Shown: positions 16,268 through 23,462, numbered from the stretch's first letter. The stretch: DNA of 24,359 nt from Nitrospirota bacterium (GCA_021838765.1 JAKCCY010000034.1:1-24359), one strand, 5' to 3'. Notes: generated by a model from the sequence alone, not told the origin. Translations and numbers: made by a program.

Positions 16268-16701
16268 TGATGCCGATGAGGACCCGGGTCACGATCCTGA
16301 TTGTGGCCATCCCCGGGCTTCTGGATATGACCTGGATCCTGGAACGCTTTTTGTCGTTGCCCGTTTCCCTGAGAAATCCGTCGCTGCTTCTTCTTGAACT
16401 GCCATTGCTGATGGTTCTCCTGTCCGTTGTGATGTGGAGTTTTGCTATCAGGACGCTGACATACAAGGGAACTGTCGGCCTGGTTGTGGTCAGTGGGTTT
16501 CTCCTTCTGAGCGGACTTTTGCGTCTTGGGATGATTGTTGCAGCTCCTCTTGAGGACCCTCTCCTGAAGCCTCACTTGTTTGAAATCAGCGGTCTTGTTT
16601 TCGGAGCACTGATTCTTGGGATTGAGGCTGAGTCGGGAAGGCGTTATTTTGTGAGGGCCAGGGAAAAATCCGAGAATAGTGCCTCAGGGCTCAAGGGGTA
16701 G
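16264..16701 (+). CDS. Small four-helix membrane protein, unknown function
   Basis: A 145-residue hydrophobic protein with about four membrane helices (roughly 7-24, 40-60, 69-93 and 105-120) and a charged C-terminal tail that is probably cytoplasmic. I recognise no family motif. ATG 16264 overlaps the TPR gene stop by four bases, so the pair is translated together and may form a complex. coaE starts three bases after it. The reading frame is convincing because of its length, coupling and coherent hydrophobic pattern. Confidence 0.75.
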   Translation: MMMPMRTRVTILIVAIPGLLDMTWILERFLSLPVSLRNPSLLLLELPLLMVLLSVVMWSFAIRTLTYKGTVGLVVVSGFLLLSGLLRLGMIVAAPLEDPLLKPHLFEISGLVFGALILGIEAESGRRYFVRAREKSENSASGLKG

Positions 16702-16703
16702 AT

Positions 16704-17300
16704 TTGTCAAGGGTCATTGGACTGACCGGCGGGATCGCAGCAGGAAAATCCCATGTTGCGTCGGCATTCGTCCGGAAGAGTATACCCGTTGTCAGTGCGG
16801 ACCTCCTGGCCAGGGAGGTGGTCCAGCCAGGCTCGGAAGGTCTGAGGGCCGTTTCGATGGCTTTTCCTGATTCAATCTCTCCGGACGGGACGATCAATCG
16901 CCAGTTGCTGGGCAGGAAGATCTTTCATGATCCAGAATCCCGGAGAGTCCTTGAAGGAATTCTCCATCCGCTTATCCGTCAATTATTTATATCAAGAAAG
17001 CAGTTATTGTCGAAGAATTATCCCGTTTTTGTATATGAAGTTCCGCTTTTGTTCGAAAGTGGAGCAGATAAGGAAGTTGACATGTGTGTCGTGGTGGATG
17101 TTCCTGAGGCGCTGCAACTCAGTCGTCTTATGGAACGGGATGGACTTTCAGAAAAAGAAGCCCTGTTGCGTATCAAAAGCCAGTTGTCGCGTGAAAAACG
17201 GCTGGAGTTGGCAGATCGGGTCATTGAGGGTAATCTTTCAAGGGAGTCTCTTGATGCACGTATCGACGATATTCTCCGTGAAGTCCTTTTGAAAAAATGA
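16704..17300 (+). CDS. coaE: Dephospho-CoA kinase
   Basis: CoaE phosphorylates the ribose 3' hydroxyl of dephospho-CoA, the last step of coenzyme A synthesis. The 198-residue product has the usual length and begins with the P-loop GLTGGIAAGKS (6-16). VVSADLLAREV follows in the place of the family's DADxxxR motif, with VYEVPLLFESG further on, where the family usually has DxPLLFE. Translation starts at TTG 16704, with AAGGGG (16693-16698) in front. It is the third gene of a tight cluster with the TPR and small membrane protein genes. Confidence 0.95.
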   Translation: MSRVIGLTGGIAAGKSHVASAFVRKSIPVVSADLLAREVVQPGSEGLRAVSMAFPDSISPDGTINRQLLGRKIFHDPESRRVLEGILHPLIRQLFISRKQLLSKNYPVFVYEVPLLFESGADKEVDMCVVVDVPEALQLSRLMERDGLSEKEALLRIKSQLSREKRLELADRVIEGNLSRESLDARIDDILREVLLKK

Positions 17301-17382
17301 TTTCATGAGGGTGTTTTCTCCTTGGGAACGTTAAGATCTGTCCGGGCCTTTTCAAACAAGTGAACAATCATGGAGGGTTTGT

Positions 17383-18264
17383 ATGAAAGTTGATATTCGA
17401 AAAGCTCTTTTTCCTCTTGCCGGACACGGAACCCGATTTTTACCCATGACAAAGGCTTCACCGAAGGAGATGCTTCCCCTTGTGGACAAGCCTGTTGTCC
17501 AGTATGTCGTTGAAGAGGTCGTGGCATCTGGTGTGAGTGAGGTGATCATGATCACCGGCAGGGGGAAAAGGGCGATCGAGGATCACTTTGATATTTCCTA
17601 TGAGCTTGAAGACATGTTGCGCAAGAAGGGAAAATTCGAACTTCTTGAAGAGGTCCGGAAAATTTCCTTTTTAGCAGACTTTTCCTATACCCGACAAAAA
17701 GAATCCAAGGGGTTGGGGCATGCCGTTTTTTGTGGACGCCAGCTCATTGGGGATGAGCCTTTTGCCGTGGTTCTGGGTGATGAAGTTATTGATTCTGAAG
17801 AGCCGGCCCTATCACAGCTTGTGCGTGCCTACAAGCGGTATCAGGGGCCTGTACTGGGTGTCCAGCGTGTTCCGAAAACTGATGTGAGCTCTTATGGAAT
17901 TGCTGCAGGGCGATTAATTGAGCCTGGACTATTTGAGGTGACATCTCTTGTTGAAAAGCCCAAGCCTGAAGATGCTCCATCTGACTATGCCGTTATCGGC
18001 CGTTATATCTTGACCCCGGATATTTTTGACATCCTCGAGAATCAGGAGCCCGGTGTGGGGGGCGAGATTCAGTTGACCGACGCTCTTCGGACACTGTCGA
18101 GACATCGTGCGATCTATGCGATAGAGGTTGCGGGGAACCGTTATGACACTGGAGACAAAATGGGATTCTTAAAGGCTTCCGTACAATTCGGTCTTAAAAA
18201 TCCAGATTTGGGGCCCCAGTTTCGGGAGTATCTTGACTCCTTGCTCGGTTCACATAACACCTGA
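17383..18264 (+). CDS. galU: UTP--glucose-1-phosphate uridylyltransferase
   Basis: GalU makes UDP-glucose from UTP and glucose 1-phosphate for envelope polysaccharides. The 293-residue product has the typical length. It has the nucleotidyltransferase motif AGHGTRFLPMTKASPKEMLP (14-33; the family's GLGTR is GHGTR here), then VDKPVVQYVVEE, ITGRGKRAIEDHFD and VLGDEVI (a GDD-type metal site), and PGVGGEIQLTDAL near the end. GGAGGG lies eight bases before ATG 17383. The 82 bases before it hold no gene and I see no clear promoter there. It is followed by thiL after a 61-base gap with two TTTCGAAA palindromes. Confidence 0.95.
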   Translation: MKVDIRKALFPLAGHGTRFLPMTKASPKEMLPLVDKPVVQYVVEEVVASGVSEVIMITGRGKRAIEDHFDISYELEDMLRKKGKFELLEEVRKISFLADFSYTRQKESKGLGHAVFCGRQLIGDEPFAVVLGDEVIDSEEPALSQLVRAYKRYQGPVLGVQRVPKTDVSSYGIAAGRLIEPGLFEVTSLVEKPKPEDAPSDYAVIGRYILTPDIFDILENQEPGVGGEIQLTDALRTLSRHRAIYAIEVAGNRYDTGDKMGFLKASVQFGLKNPDLGPQFREYLDSLLGSHNT

Positions 18265-18274
18265 TGAGCCATGA

Positions 18275-18324
18275 TTTCGAAAATCTTTACTTTTGTAACC
18301 GGGATGTGAAAAGAGGTTTCGAAA
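18275..18324. repeat. Paired TTTCGAAA palindromes in the galU-thiL gap
   Basis: The 8-base perfect palindrome TTTCGAAA occurs at 18275-18282 and 18317-18324, 42 bases apart (about four helical turns). Both lie in the 61-base gap between galU and thiL, and the second borders the GTG start. This is a possible binding-site pair for a dimeric regulator; the function is inferred only from position and symmetry. Confidence 0.35.
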
Positions 18325-18325
18325 G

Positions 18326-19315
18326 GTGAGAGAGCGGGATCTTATTGATCACATACTCTCTCTCCTGCCTCCTCCCCCCTCCGGAATTCTTAAGGGAATC
18401 GGTGATGATACCGCTCTATTGGCGGTGCAGGAAGGAAGAGACCTGCTTGTCACAACGGACAGCCAGCGTGAGGGCATTCATTTCCGCTGGGACTGGATGA
18501 CGCCGGAAGAGGTTGGGTACCGGCTTGTGGTTGTTAATGCGAGTGATGTTTATTCCAAGGGAGGACGCCCTTTTTCCGCCTTTGTGACGCTGGGTCTTCC
18601 GGGGGGGACTTCCAGTTCATTGGTCGAGAGGCTTTATCACGGAATTATTTCCGGCTGTCAGGAGTTCGGCGCCTACCTTTCCGGAGGAGATATCTCCAGG
18701 ACAACTGGCGGGGTTGACCTCTCAATGACGCTTTTGGGGATGGTCAAAAAAGATTCCTTTATCTCCAGAGACGGTCTTTCACATGGAGACAGAATCTATT
18801 CGGTTGGCCATCCTGGTCTGGCAAGAGCAGGGTTCCTTGCTCTTGCCGGGGAAAATGATTCGGACGATTTTAAAGAGGCAATTGCTCGGTTCAAGCGTCC
18901 CAGAACCTTTCCGATGTTTCCGGACTGGGTTGAAAAACATCCTTTTATTAAAGCATCAATGGATTCATCTGACGGCCTTGGTCAAGCCCTGTCGGCAATG
19001 GGGCGGGGCTCGGGTGTTTCCATTGTCCTCGATTCAAATCCTGATCTTGCCTATTTATCAAAGGTTGCCAAAAATCTGTCGATTGCTCCGAAAGTACTCG
19101 CGATGGAAGGTGGGGAAGACTATGACCTGATTCTGGCTATTCCGGAGAATCGCGCAGTAGAGTTTGAAAAAGAGGCAGGGGAGCTCCTGGATGATCCCTC
19201 CAGGGGTAGCCTCATTTATTGGGGACGAGCCGATTCTGCCGGTCAAGCTGGAGCTATTATGGCAGATGGGTGCGATGCCAATGATGATTGGGGATTTGAT
19301 CATGTTGGGGATTGA
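18326..19315 (+). CDS. thiL: Thiamine-monophosphate kinase
   Basis: ThiL phosphorylates thiamine monophosphate to the active cofactor thiamine diphosphate. The 329-residue product has the normal length and the AIR-synthase-like fold motifs: KGIGDDTALL (23-32), the TTDSQREGIHF region (43-53; usually TxDxxVEGVHF), NASDVYSKGGRP, where the family has NLSDIAAMGG, a GGDISRTTGG loop, and SMDSSDGLGQ (usually xxDxSDGL) further on, with MEGGEDYDLI near the end. GTG 18326 is preceded by AGAGG (18312-18316). The TTTCGAAA immediately in front (18317-18324) sits between the ribosome binding site and the start codon. The end overlaps the DUF2062 gene by 14 bases. Confidence 0.95.
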   Translation: MRERDLIDHILSLLPPPPSGILKGIGDDTALLAVQEGRDLLVTTDSQREGIHFRWDWMTPEEVGYRLVVVNASDVYSKGGRPFSAFVTLGLPGGTSSSLVERLYHGIISGCQEFGAYLSGGDISRTTGGVDLSMTLLGMVKKDSFISRDGLSHGDRIYSVGHPGLARAGFLALAGENDSDDFKEAIARFKRPRTFPMFPDWVEKHPFIKASMDSSDGLGQALSAMGRGSGVSIVLDSNPDLAYLSKVAKNLSIAPKVLAMEGGEDYDLILAIPENRAVEFEKEAGELLDDPSRGSLIYWGRADSAGQAGAIMADGCDANDDWGFDHVGD

Positions 19316-19787
19316 GGGGAAAAACTGGAAGGAAAAGCTGCGGGAGCTGGTTCTTGCCCAGCCTGATCCCCATAAAGTCGCTTTGTCGTTGGCTATTGGC
19401 TGTTCTGCGGCCTTTTTGCCTCCTTTCGGTTTTCATACTGTTCTGGTGATTGCTATAGGATCATTATTGAAAACAGGGGTCCCTCTGGCAGTTTTGGGTA
19501 CGTGGATCAACAATCCGTGGACGTTCATCCCGGTTTTTCTTCCGGCGTATGTGGCGGAAATAGAAATAGGGGAACACCTTCTTCGGGAAGAAACGGTGTT
19601 CCCCTCTCTCGGGGCGCTGTCAAAGATGCCAACTTCTGCCATCATCGCCCAGGTAAAACTGGTTATATGGCCTTTTATTTGTGGTTCAGTTATCTTTTCT
19701 GCAATTGTTTTTATCTTGACTTACCTGTTGACCAGGGGGTTTCTCCGGTTCAAGGGGCGGATTTCTTCGGACCATCAAGCTCGATAA
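19302..19787 (+). CDS. DUF2062 family membrane protein
   Basis: A 161-residue membrane protein of the DUF2062 family, whose function is not established. The family core is visible: a charged N-terminus, then PHKVALSLAIGCSAAFLPPF (23-42), FHTVL, and LGTWINNPWTFIPVF (65-79), followed by two further hydrophobic segments (about 85-90 and 115-145). The frame is open back to 19164 inside thiL, but ATG 19302 with GGGGA (19290-19294) seven bases upstream gives the normal family start and only a 14-base overlap. Its 3' end overlaps the convergent OmpA-like gene by 38 bases. A strong inverted repeat lies inside it (19569-19604). Confidence 0.85.
   Translation: MLGIEGKNWKEKLRELVLAQPDPHKVALSLAIGCSAAFLPPFGFHTVLVIAIGSLLKTGVPLAVLGTWINNPWTFIPVFLPAYVAEIEIGEHLLREETVFPSLGALSKMPTSAIIAQVKLVIWPFICGSVIFSAIVFILTYLLTRGFLRFKGRISSDHQAR
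19569..19604. repeat. Strong hairpin-forming inverted repeat within the DUF2062 gene
   Basis: GGGGAACACC (19569-19578) pairs perfectly with GGTGTTCCCC (19595-19604). Inside, TTCTT and AAGAA continue the stem around a 4-base loop, with two unpaired bases (AC, 19593-19594). That makes about 15 base pairs in 36 bases. No T-run follows, so it is not a standard intrinsic terminator. Confidence 0.6.
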
Positions 19788-20370
19788 ATCGGACAGCCCT
19801 GTTCCTAGCGTAACATTTCCAGTCTCTGGATTTGCAACGGTGAAAGCCATCTTTGGGTTTGGCCCCAACTGCCCTCAGATAGATCCTGACATCTTTTACA
19901 CCCATCTTTTTGATCATCCATCTTACACCCGCAGCTCTTTTCAACGATAGCTTTTTGTTTAAGAATTCCTTTCCGGATGGATCTGTGTGTCCAATCAGGA
20001 GCACCTTTTTCAAATGTTTGGTTTCGATTGTTTTGACCCAGGTCTTGATCACGGCTTTGGCTGATGGTGCAATCCAGGCGCTGTTCGGGCGGAAATAGAT
20101 TTCCTCCTGAATCGGAAGAGGGACAACCGGAACGGGTTTTGGGACTGGTGGAGGCAGTGGCTTTAAGGTCGGCACTTCATAGACCTGTTGCGATGTCTGG
20201 GGTTTTTCCTGTCCTACAAAGGGGTGAGCCCTTCCATTGACTTCAATCCCTGGAATCTTGTTTTTGTCATCGGGACCTGGTGCGATTGATGCGATCTCTT
20301 GATGGCTGCATGCTGCAAGGAGCATTGCGACACAGAGGGAATAGGTAAATCGATTTGTGAAAAATGTCAT
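19750..20370 (-). CDS. OmpA-like outer-membrane lipoprotein
   Basis: A 206-residue lipoprotein with a C-terminal OmpA/Pal peptidoglycan-binding domain, probably tethering the outer membrane to the cell wall. The signal peptide ends in the lipobox LLAAC (lipidated C21). A proline-rich spacer (about 68-88) follows, then the OmpA domain (about 90-198) with LLIGHTDPSGKEFLNKKLS (124-142), where the family has GHTDxxGxxxxNxxLSxxRA, and NRAVRF (190-195) near the end. Two cysteines, C179 and C186, may form the disulfide seen in some OmpA domains. The frame is open back to 20502, but ATG 20370 with GGAG nine bases upstream gives the signal peptide at the N-terminus. It converges on DUF2062 with a 38-base overlap. 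Confidence 0.9.
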   Translation of the reverse strand: MTFFTNRFTYSLCVAMLLAACSHQEIASIAPGPDDKNKIPGIEVNGRAHPFVGQEKPQTSQQVYEVPTLKPLPPPVPKPVPVVPLPIQEEIYFRPNSAWIAPSAKAVIKTWVKTIETKHLKKVLLIGHTDPSGKEFLNKKLSLKRAAGVRWMIKKMGVKDVRIYLRAVGAKPKDGFHRCKSRDWKCYARNRAVRFIELDGPKKSAP

Positions 20371-20409
20371 CAGGAAATCTCCAGGTGAAAATTGATTGTG
20401 GCCAAGGAG

Positions 20410-20438
20410 ATGGTAGTCTGCCGGATTGGGATTTTCAA
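20410..20438 (-). promoter_or_regulatory. Putative promoter for the OmpA-like lipoprotein
   Basis: On the minus strand TTGAAA (20438-20433) and TACCAT (20415-20410) are 17 bases apart. The start codon at 20370 follows about 40 bases after the -10 box. The match is by eye. Confidence 0.4.
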
Positions 20439-20704
20439 GTCTGAATATTGGGCTCTTGCCGAGAAAGTGTGGGTAAACAAACACATGAACAGAAGATCTC
20501 ACCGAATGTCCTTGCCCAACCTGAGGAGTTTGTTCTGTTCCTGGAATCTTGTTGACAGAAGAGGGATTATTTGCGAACTAGGGAAGGAATCGAATCAGGG
20601 GGCAGTTGTATCCAGTCCACCAATAAGTTGATCAATCTTCAATACTACAAACTCTCCTCTATCACAACCTACTTTGGCCAGGAACCTGGAGTGAGCGTCA
20701 AATT
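20439..20704. other. Non-coding gap between the lipoprotein and ogt
   Basis: Together with the lipoprotein leader, this makes 334 bases (20371-20704) without a convincing gene. A small frame on the plus strand starts at a TTG with no ribosome binding site. A consensus-like TTGACA at 20552-20557 has no good -10 box at the right distance. CCAGG-AA-CCTGG (20678-20689) is a short symmetric element just after ogt. I see no intrinsic terminator for ogt. Confidence 0.6.
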
Positions 20705-21247
20705 CTAATCGGTCGTTTTTCCTGTCTTTCCCTCTTTGGAGCGGTTCCGAACTCCCACCCCAGTTTCTACGCCTTCCAATCCCAGCAGCGCTTTTTTTCG
20801 TTCCACTCCTCCAGCATATCCCGTCAGGGAACCGTCCTCTCCGATGACCCGATGGCAAGGAATGAGGATCATGACGGGATTCCGGGCGATGGCTGAGGCA
20901 ACTGCCCGGGTAAAGTTTTTGTTTTTTCCTGTGAAGAGAGTCAGTTCCCGGTAGGAGACTGTCTTTCCAAAGGGAATTTCCTTCAGTGCCTCCCAGACGT
21001 GGCACTGAAACGCCGTTCCCTTCGGGTTCACCGGAATACTGAAAACCTGACGTTTGTTCGAAAAATATTCATCGATCTGGCGCTTTGCATCCGACAGAAA
21101 CGGTGACTCCGGCGCATATTGCCAGTTGGAGCCGGGATTGGACAGAAGCGGTTGTCCGATGAATCCAAATTTCACCACATGACCCTCCTCAGCCATGAGG
21201 ATCGCCAGACCAAGCGGAGTATCGATATTCAGGTAAATCTGCATCAT
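20705..21247 (-). CDS. ogt: Methylated-DNA--protein-cysteine methyltransferase
   Basis: Ogt removes methyl groups from O6-methylguanine and O4-methylthymine by irreversible transfer to its own cysteine. The 180-residue product has the acceptor site IPCHRVIGEDGSLTGYAGG (129-147, acceptor C131). The DNA-binding part includes FQCHVWEALKEIPFGKTVSY (80-99) and RAVASAIARNP (114-124). An earlier start at 21298 is open, but ATG 21247 overlaps the upstream gene's stop (ATGA) and has GGGAAAGG in front. A basic Lys/Gly/Thr-rich tail of about 20 residues is extra. It supplies the O6-methylguanine activity missing from the Ada-like fusion upstream, so the pair forms one alkylation-repair operon. Confidence 0.95.
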   Translation of the reverse strand: MMQIYLNIDTPLGLAILMAEEGHVVKFGFIGQPLLSNPGSNWQYAPESPFLSDAKRQIDEYFSNKRQVFSIPVNPKGTAFQCHVWEALKEIPFGKTVSYRELTLFTGKNKNFTRAVASAIARNPVMILIPCHRVIGEDGSLTGYAGGVERKKALLGLEGVETGVGVRNRSKEGKTGKTTD

Positions 21248-22683
21248 GTCCTTTCCCGGAGCGATTGCCACAGGGCCATTGCGGCGTAGGATCTCCATGG
21301 GCGCCAGGATTCGGCAATTTCCAAAACGCGGTTAGGGGATCTCTCGTTCAACGCTTTCATGATGCCATGATCGGTATGGGGGAATGCGTCCGGCCAGGCC
21401 ATCACGCGCATGGCAATGTACTGGGCCGTCCATTCTCCGATGCCAGGCAAAGACCGAAGCTTTTCGATCTCCTTTTGTATATCGGGGACGGGTTCGAGCG
21501 TAACTGCTCCTGAAGTGCAGGCTTTGGCCAGGCTCAGGATCGTCCGGATCCGAGACCCGGTGATCCCCATCCCGGTCAAGTCTTCCTGATTCAAAAGTGC
21601 GATTTGTCCGGGTGGAGGGAATGTCCGGGTGATACCCTGATATGGGGTGTCGATAGTGGTTCCGAAAGAAACGGCAAAACGTCCTGCAAGAGTTCTGGCT
21701 GCCTGTACCGTGATCTGTTGCCCGAGAATAGCCCGGACCGCCATCTCAAAACCATCGAAAGCGCCTGGAACACGAAGACCTGGAGCGTTATCGAGCAATG
21801 GAGCCAGAGATTTCTGGATTTCCCCGGGAGAGCTGGAGAGATCGAAGAGGTGACGGACCTTTCCCAGAATCTGGGGGATGACTCGGTAGAGGGAGCTTGA
21901 AATGGTGATGCGGAGGGTATTCCGGGAAAGTTGCGGCTCAACAGAGATCCACCCCGAATAGAGCGCTGTTCCGAGTGGCACGAGAACGGATCGCCGGTAG
22001 ACTCCTCCGGAGACGGACTCGACATTTCCGATGGTGCGTGTTCCCAGGAAATCGAGGATTGCCTGCCATGCATAGGGCGGGCGGAAGCCAAGTTCGAAGA
22101 CGAGTTCGTCTTCGAGAGCCTTGGTCGCGGAACGTCTGAGCTGCCGCGGGTTCATATGGTAGCGATTTCGGAAAAGTTCGTTCATGCGACGGAGGCTATT
22201 GAACCCGGAGGCCATGGCCACATCGAGAACGGAAAGGGACGTATCCATCAGCAGCCGTCTGGCCAAGAGAAGCCTTTGCGTCTGGGAGTATTGGATGGGG
22301 GAGACACCAAAGATTTCGGAGAATGCCCGGCGCAGATGTCGGTCGGTGACACCCAACTGTGTCGCCAGCAATTTCAGCGACGAATCTCTAAGAGCCCCTT
22401 CCTCGATATGCCTTGCAGCCACAAGGGAAAGGCGGGTGGTTCTGTCAACCTCGGCATTTCCCGGAGATTGTTCCGGTCGGCAGCGCATGCAGGGACGAAA
22501 ATTGTATTGTTCTGCCGCGGCAGCACTCGTAAAAAATCGGCAGTTTTCCTTTTTCGGTTTTTTTGCACGACAGACGGGCCGGCAGTAAATCCCTGTCGTG
22601 GAGACACCAACAAAGAAACGTCCGTCAAAGCGGACATCGTGAGTGATTAGTGCCGAATAGCAGGCGTCGTTGTCGATTAGCAT
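21244..22683 (-). CDS. alkA: Ada (zinc/AraC)-AlkA fusion: alkylation-response regulator and 3-methyladenine glycosylase
   Basis: A 479-residue fusion. Residues 1-75 are the Ada zinc domain with ligands C34, C38, C65 and C68 (TTGIYCRPVC, FRPCMRC). C34 corresponds to E. coli Ada C38, which accepts methyl from phosphotriesters and switches on transcription. Residues about 83-185 are an AraC-type helix-turn-helix domain. Residues about 190-479 are AlkA, with hairpin-helix LPGIGEWTAQYIAMR (412-426) and catalytic D438 in FPHTDHG. The O6-methylguanine domain of Ada is absent; ogt, overlapping by four bases, fills this role. This order is known, for example in the mycobacterial Ada-AlkA protein. It probably autoregulates its operon. 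ATG 22683 has no good ribosome binding site. Confidence 0.95.
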   Translation of the reverse strand: MLIDNDACYSALITHDVRFDGRFFVGVSTTGIYCRPVCRAKKPKKENCRFFTSAAAAEQYNFRPCMRCRPEQSPGNAEVDRTTRLSLVAARHIEEGALRDSSLKLLATQLGVTDRHLRRAFSEIFGVSPIQYSQTQRLLLARRLLMDTSLSVLDVAMASGFNSLRRMNELFRNRYHMNPRQLRRSATKALEDELVFELGFRPPYAWQAILDFLGTRTIGNVESVSGGVYRRSVLVPLGTALYSGWISVEPQLSRNTLRITISSSLYRVIPQILGKVRHLFDLSSSPGEIQKSLAPLLDNAPGLRVPGAFDGFEMAVRAILGQQITVQAARTLAGRFAVSFGTTIDTPYQGITRTFPPPGQIALLNQEDLTGMGITGSRIRTILSLAKACTSGAVTLEPVPDIQKEIEKLRSLPGIGEWTAQYIAMRVMAWPDAFPHTDHGIMKALNERSPNRVLEIAESWRPWRSYAAMALWQSLRERT

Positions 22684-22687
22684 GCCT

Positions 22688-22917
22688 GGAGTGTAACGTT
22701 ATTTTTAGGATGTTTCTCGCGATTTCCGGACATTGAATTCTCTTGGTTCCTTCTGATCTTTGAACATACAGCTTGGAGTGTAATTTCCCTTGCCTGGCAT
22801 GCTCCAGCTAAGGGGTGCAATCGCTTTCCATTGCACCCCACACGCGAATCTCGACTTGACTCCCTACACTGGCGCTTCGTGCCTCGTAGTTTGCAGCTTG
22901 CTTTTACGTTACCCTCC
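22688..22917. repeat. Five related GGRGNGYAAY motifs upstream of the Ada-AlkA gene
   Basis: On the plus strand: GGAGTGTAAC (22688-22697), GGAGTGTAAT (22775-22784) and GGGGTGCAAT (22812-22821). On the minus strand: GGGGTGCAAT (22839-22830) and GGAGGGTAAC (22917-22908). All lie in the 270-base gap between the cupin stop and the Ada-AlkA start, which otherwise holds no gene. Candidate sites for the AraC-type regulator; the function is inferred. Confidence 0.4.
22812..22839. repeat. Perfect 10-bp inverted repeat in the Ada-AlkA upstream region
   Basis: GGGGTGCAAT (22812-22821) and ATTGCACCCC (22830-22839) flank an 8-base loop. Neither side has a T-run, so it is not a classical intrinsic terminator for either strand, although it lies about 115 bases after the cupin stop. 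It could be an operator, an mRNA 3' end structure or a remnant of a small repeat. Confidence 0.6.
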
Positions 22918-22953
22918 TCTATTGGAAGGACTATCTCAATGATCAAGAGGGGA

Positions 22954-23361
22954 TTAATCGCATGCTTCGACACGGAATTCCGTCACCCGGTCCGGTTCCC
23001 CCGCATAGATGACCAAGGCAATCGTTTTCCGAGAAAGAATGGCACTATGGGGAGTCCCCTTGGGGTGGAGGAGATAGTCGCCGGGAAATCGGATCTGTTT
23101 ACCGCTCCCATCATCGTGTCCCCCTTCCAGAATATAGACGTGTTCGTCGGATTCTGCGACGGCCTTTATCCGGATCCGCTTTCCGGGAGGAGGTGAAAAC
23201 ATTGAGATCTCAGCAACTCCTCCGCCTTCGGCCCGTCGGTCGCTCAGAATCTTGAGAAAAATGACGTCCTCTCCATCGACGAGTAATTTTTCCCCAAAAA
23301 GGACACTGGCAGGAACCCAGGGCATTTCGTTTGTTTTTTGGAAAAGTGCAGACAATGTCAT
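22954..23361 (-). CDS. Small cupin-domain protein
   Basis: A 135-residue single-cupin protein. Features of the fold are SDEHVYILEG (71-80, metal-ligand candidates H74 and E79) and FPGDYLLHPKGTPHSA (92-107, ligand candidate H106), close to ChrR-type cupins. Only part of the canonical two-histidine first motif is present, so metal binding is likely but not certain. The substrate is unknown. The frame is open far upstream, but ATG 23361 has AAAGGAG at the ideal distance and gives a compact single domain. It is divergent from the ArsR-family gene across a 101-base gap with a palindrome, so it is probably the regulator's target. Confidence 0.85.
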   Translation of the reverse strand: MTLSALFQKTNEMPWVPASVLFGEKLLVDGEDVIFLKILSDRRAEGGGVAEISMFSPPPGKRIRIKAVAESDEHVYILEGGHDDGSGKQIRFPGDYLLHPKGTPHSAILSRKTIALVIYAGEPDRVTEFRVEACD

Positions 23362-23396
23362 AATGTTCTCCTTTGTAGAAGGGCTGTGTTTGGTCT

Positions 23397-23426
23397 TTGA
23401 GTGACAAACTGAAGGTACCTTAACAT
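23397..23426 (+). promoter_or_regulatory. Putative promoter with palindromic operator for the ArsR-family gene
   Basis: TTGAGT (23397-23402) and TAACAT (23421-23426) are 18 bases apart on the plus strand. The perfect palindrome AAGGTACCTT (23412-23421) fills the end of the spacer and touches the -10 box. A dimeric repressor bound there would block this promoter and could also affect the divergent cupin gene. Confidence 0.45.
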
Positions 23427-23462
23427 TCTTTGTGATGCGAACGATTCGGGAGCGACCGAAAT

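Noticed and set aside
20392..20631. A 79-codon plus-strand frame between the lipoprotein and ogt
   Set aside because: It starts at TTG with no ribosome binding site, covers the predicted lipoprotein promoter and has no family features.
22677..22973. Open frame of 98 codons (minus) and a longer frame on the plus strand (22831-23196) in and beside the Ada-AlkA upstream gap
   Set aside because: Neither has a ribosome binding site or a recognisable protein. They overlap the cupin gene or the start of Ada-AlkA, and the gap is better explained as regulatory DNA.
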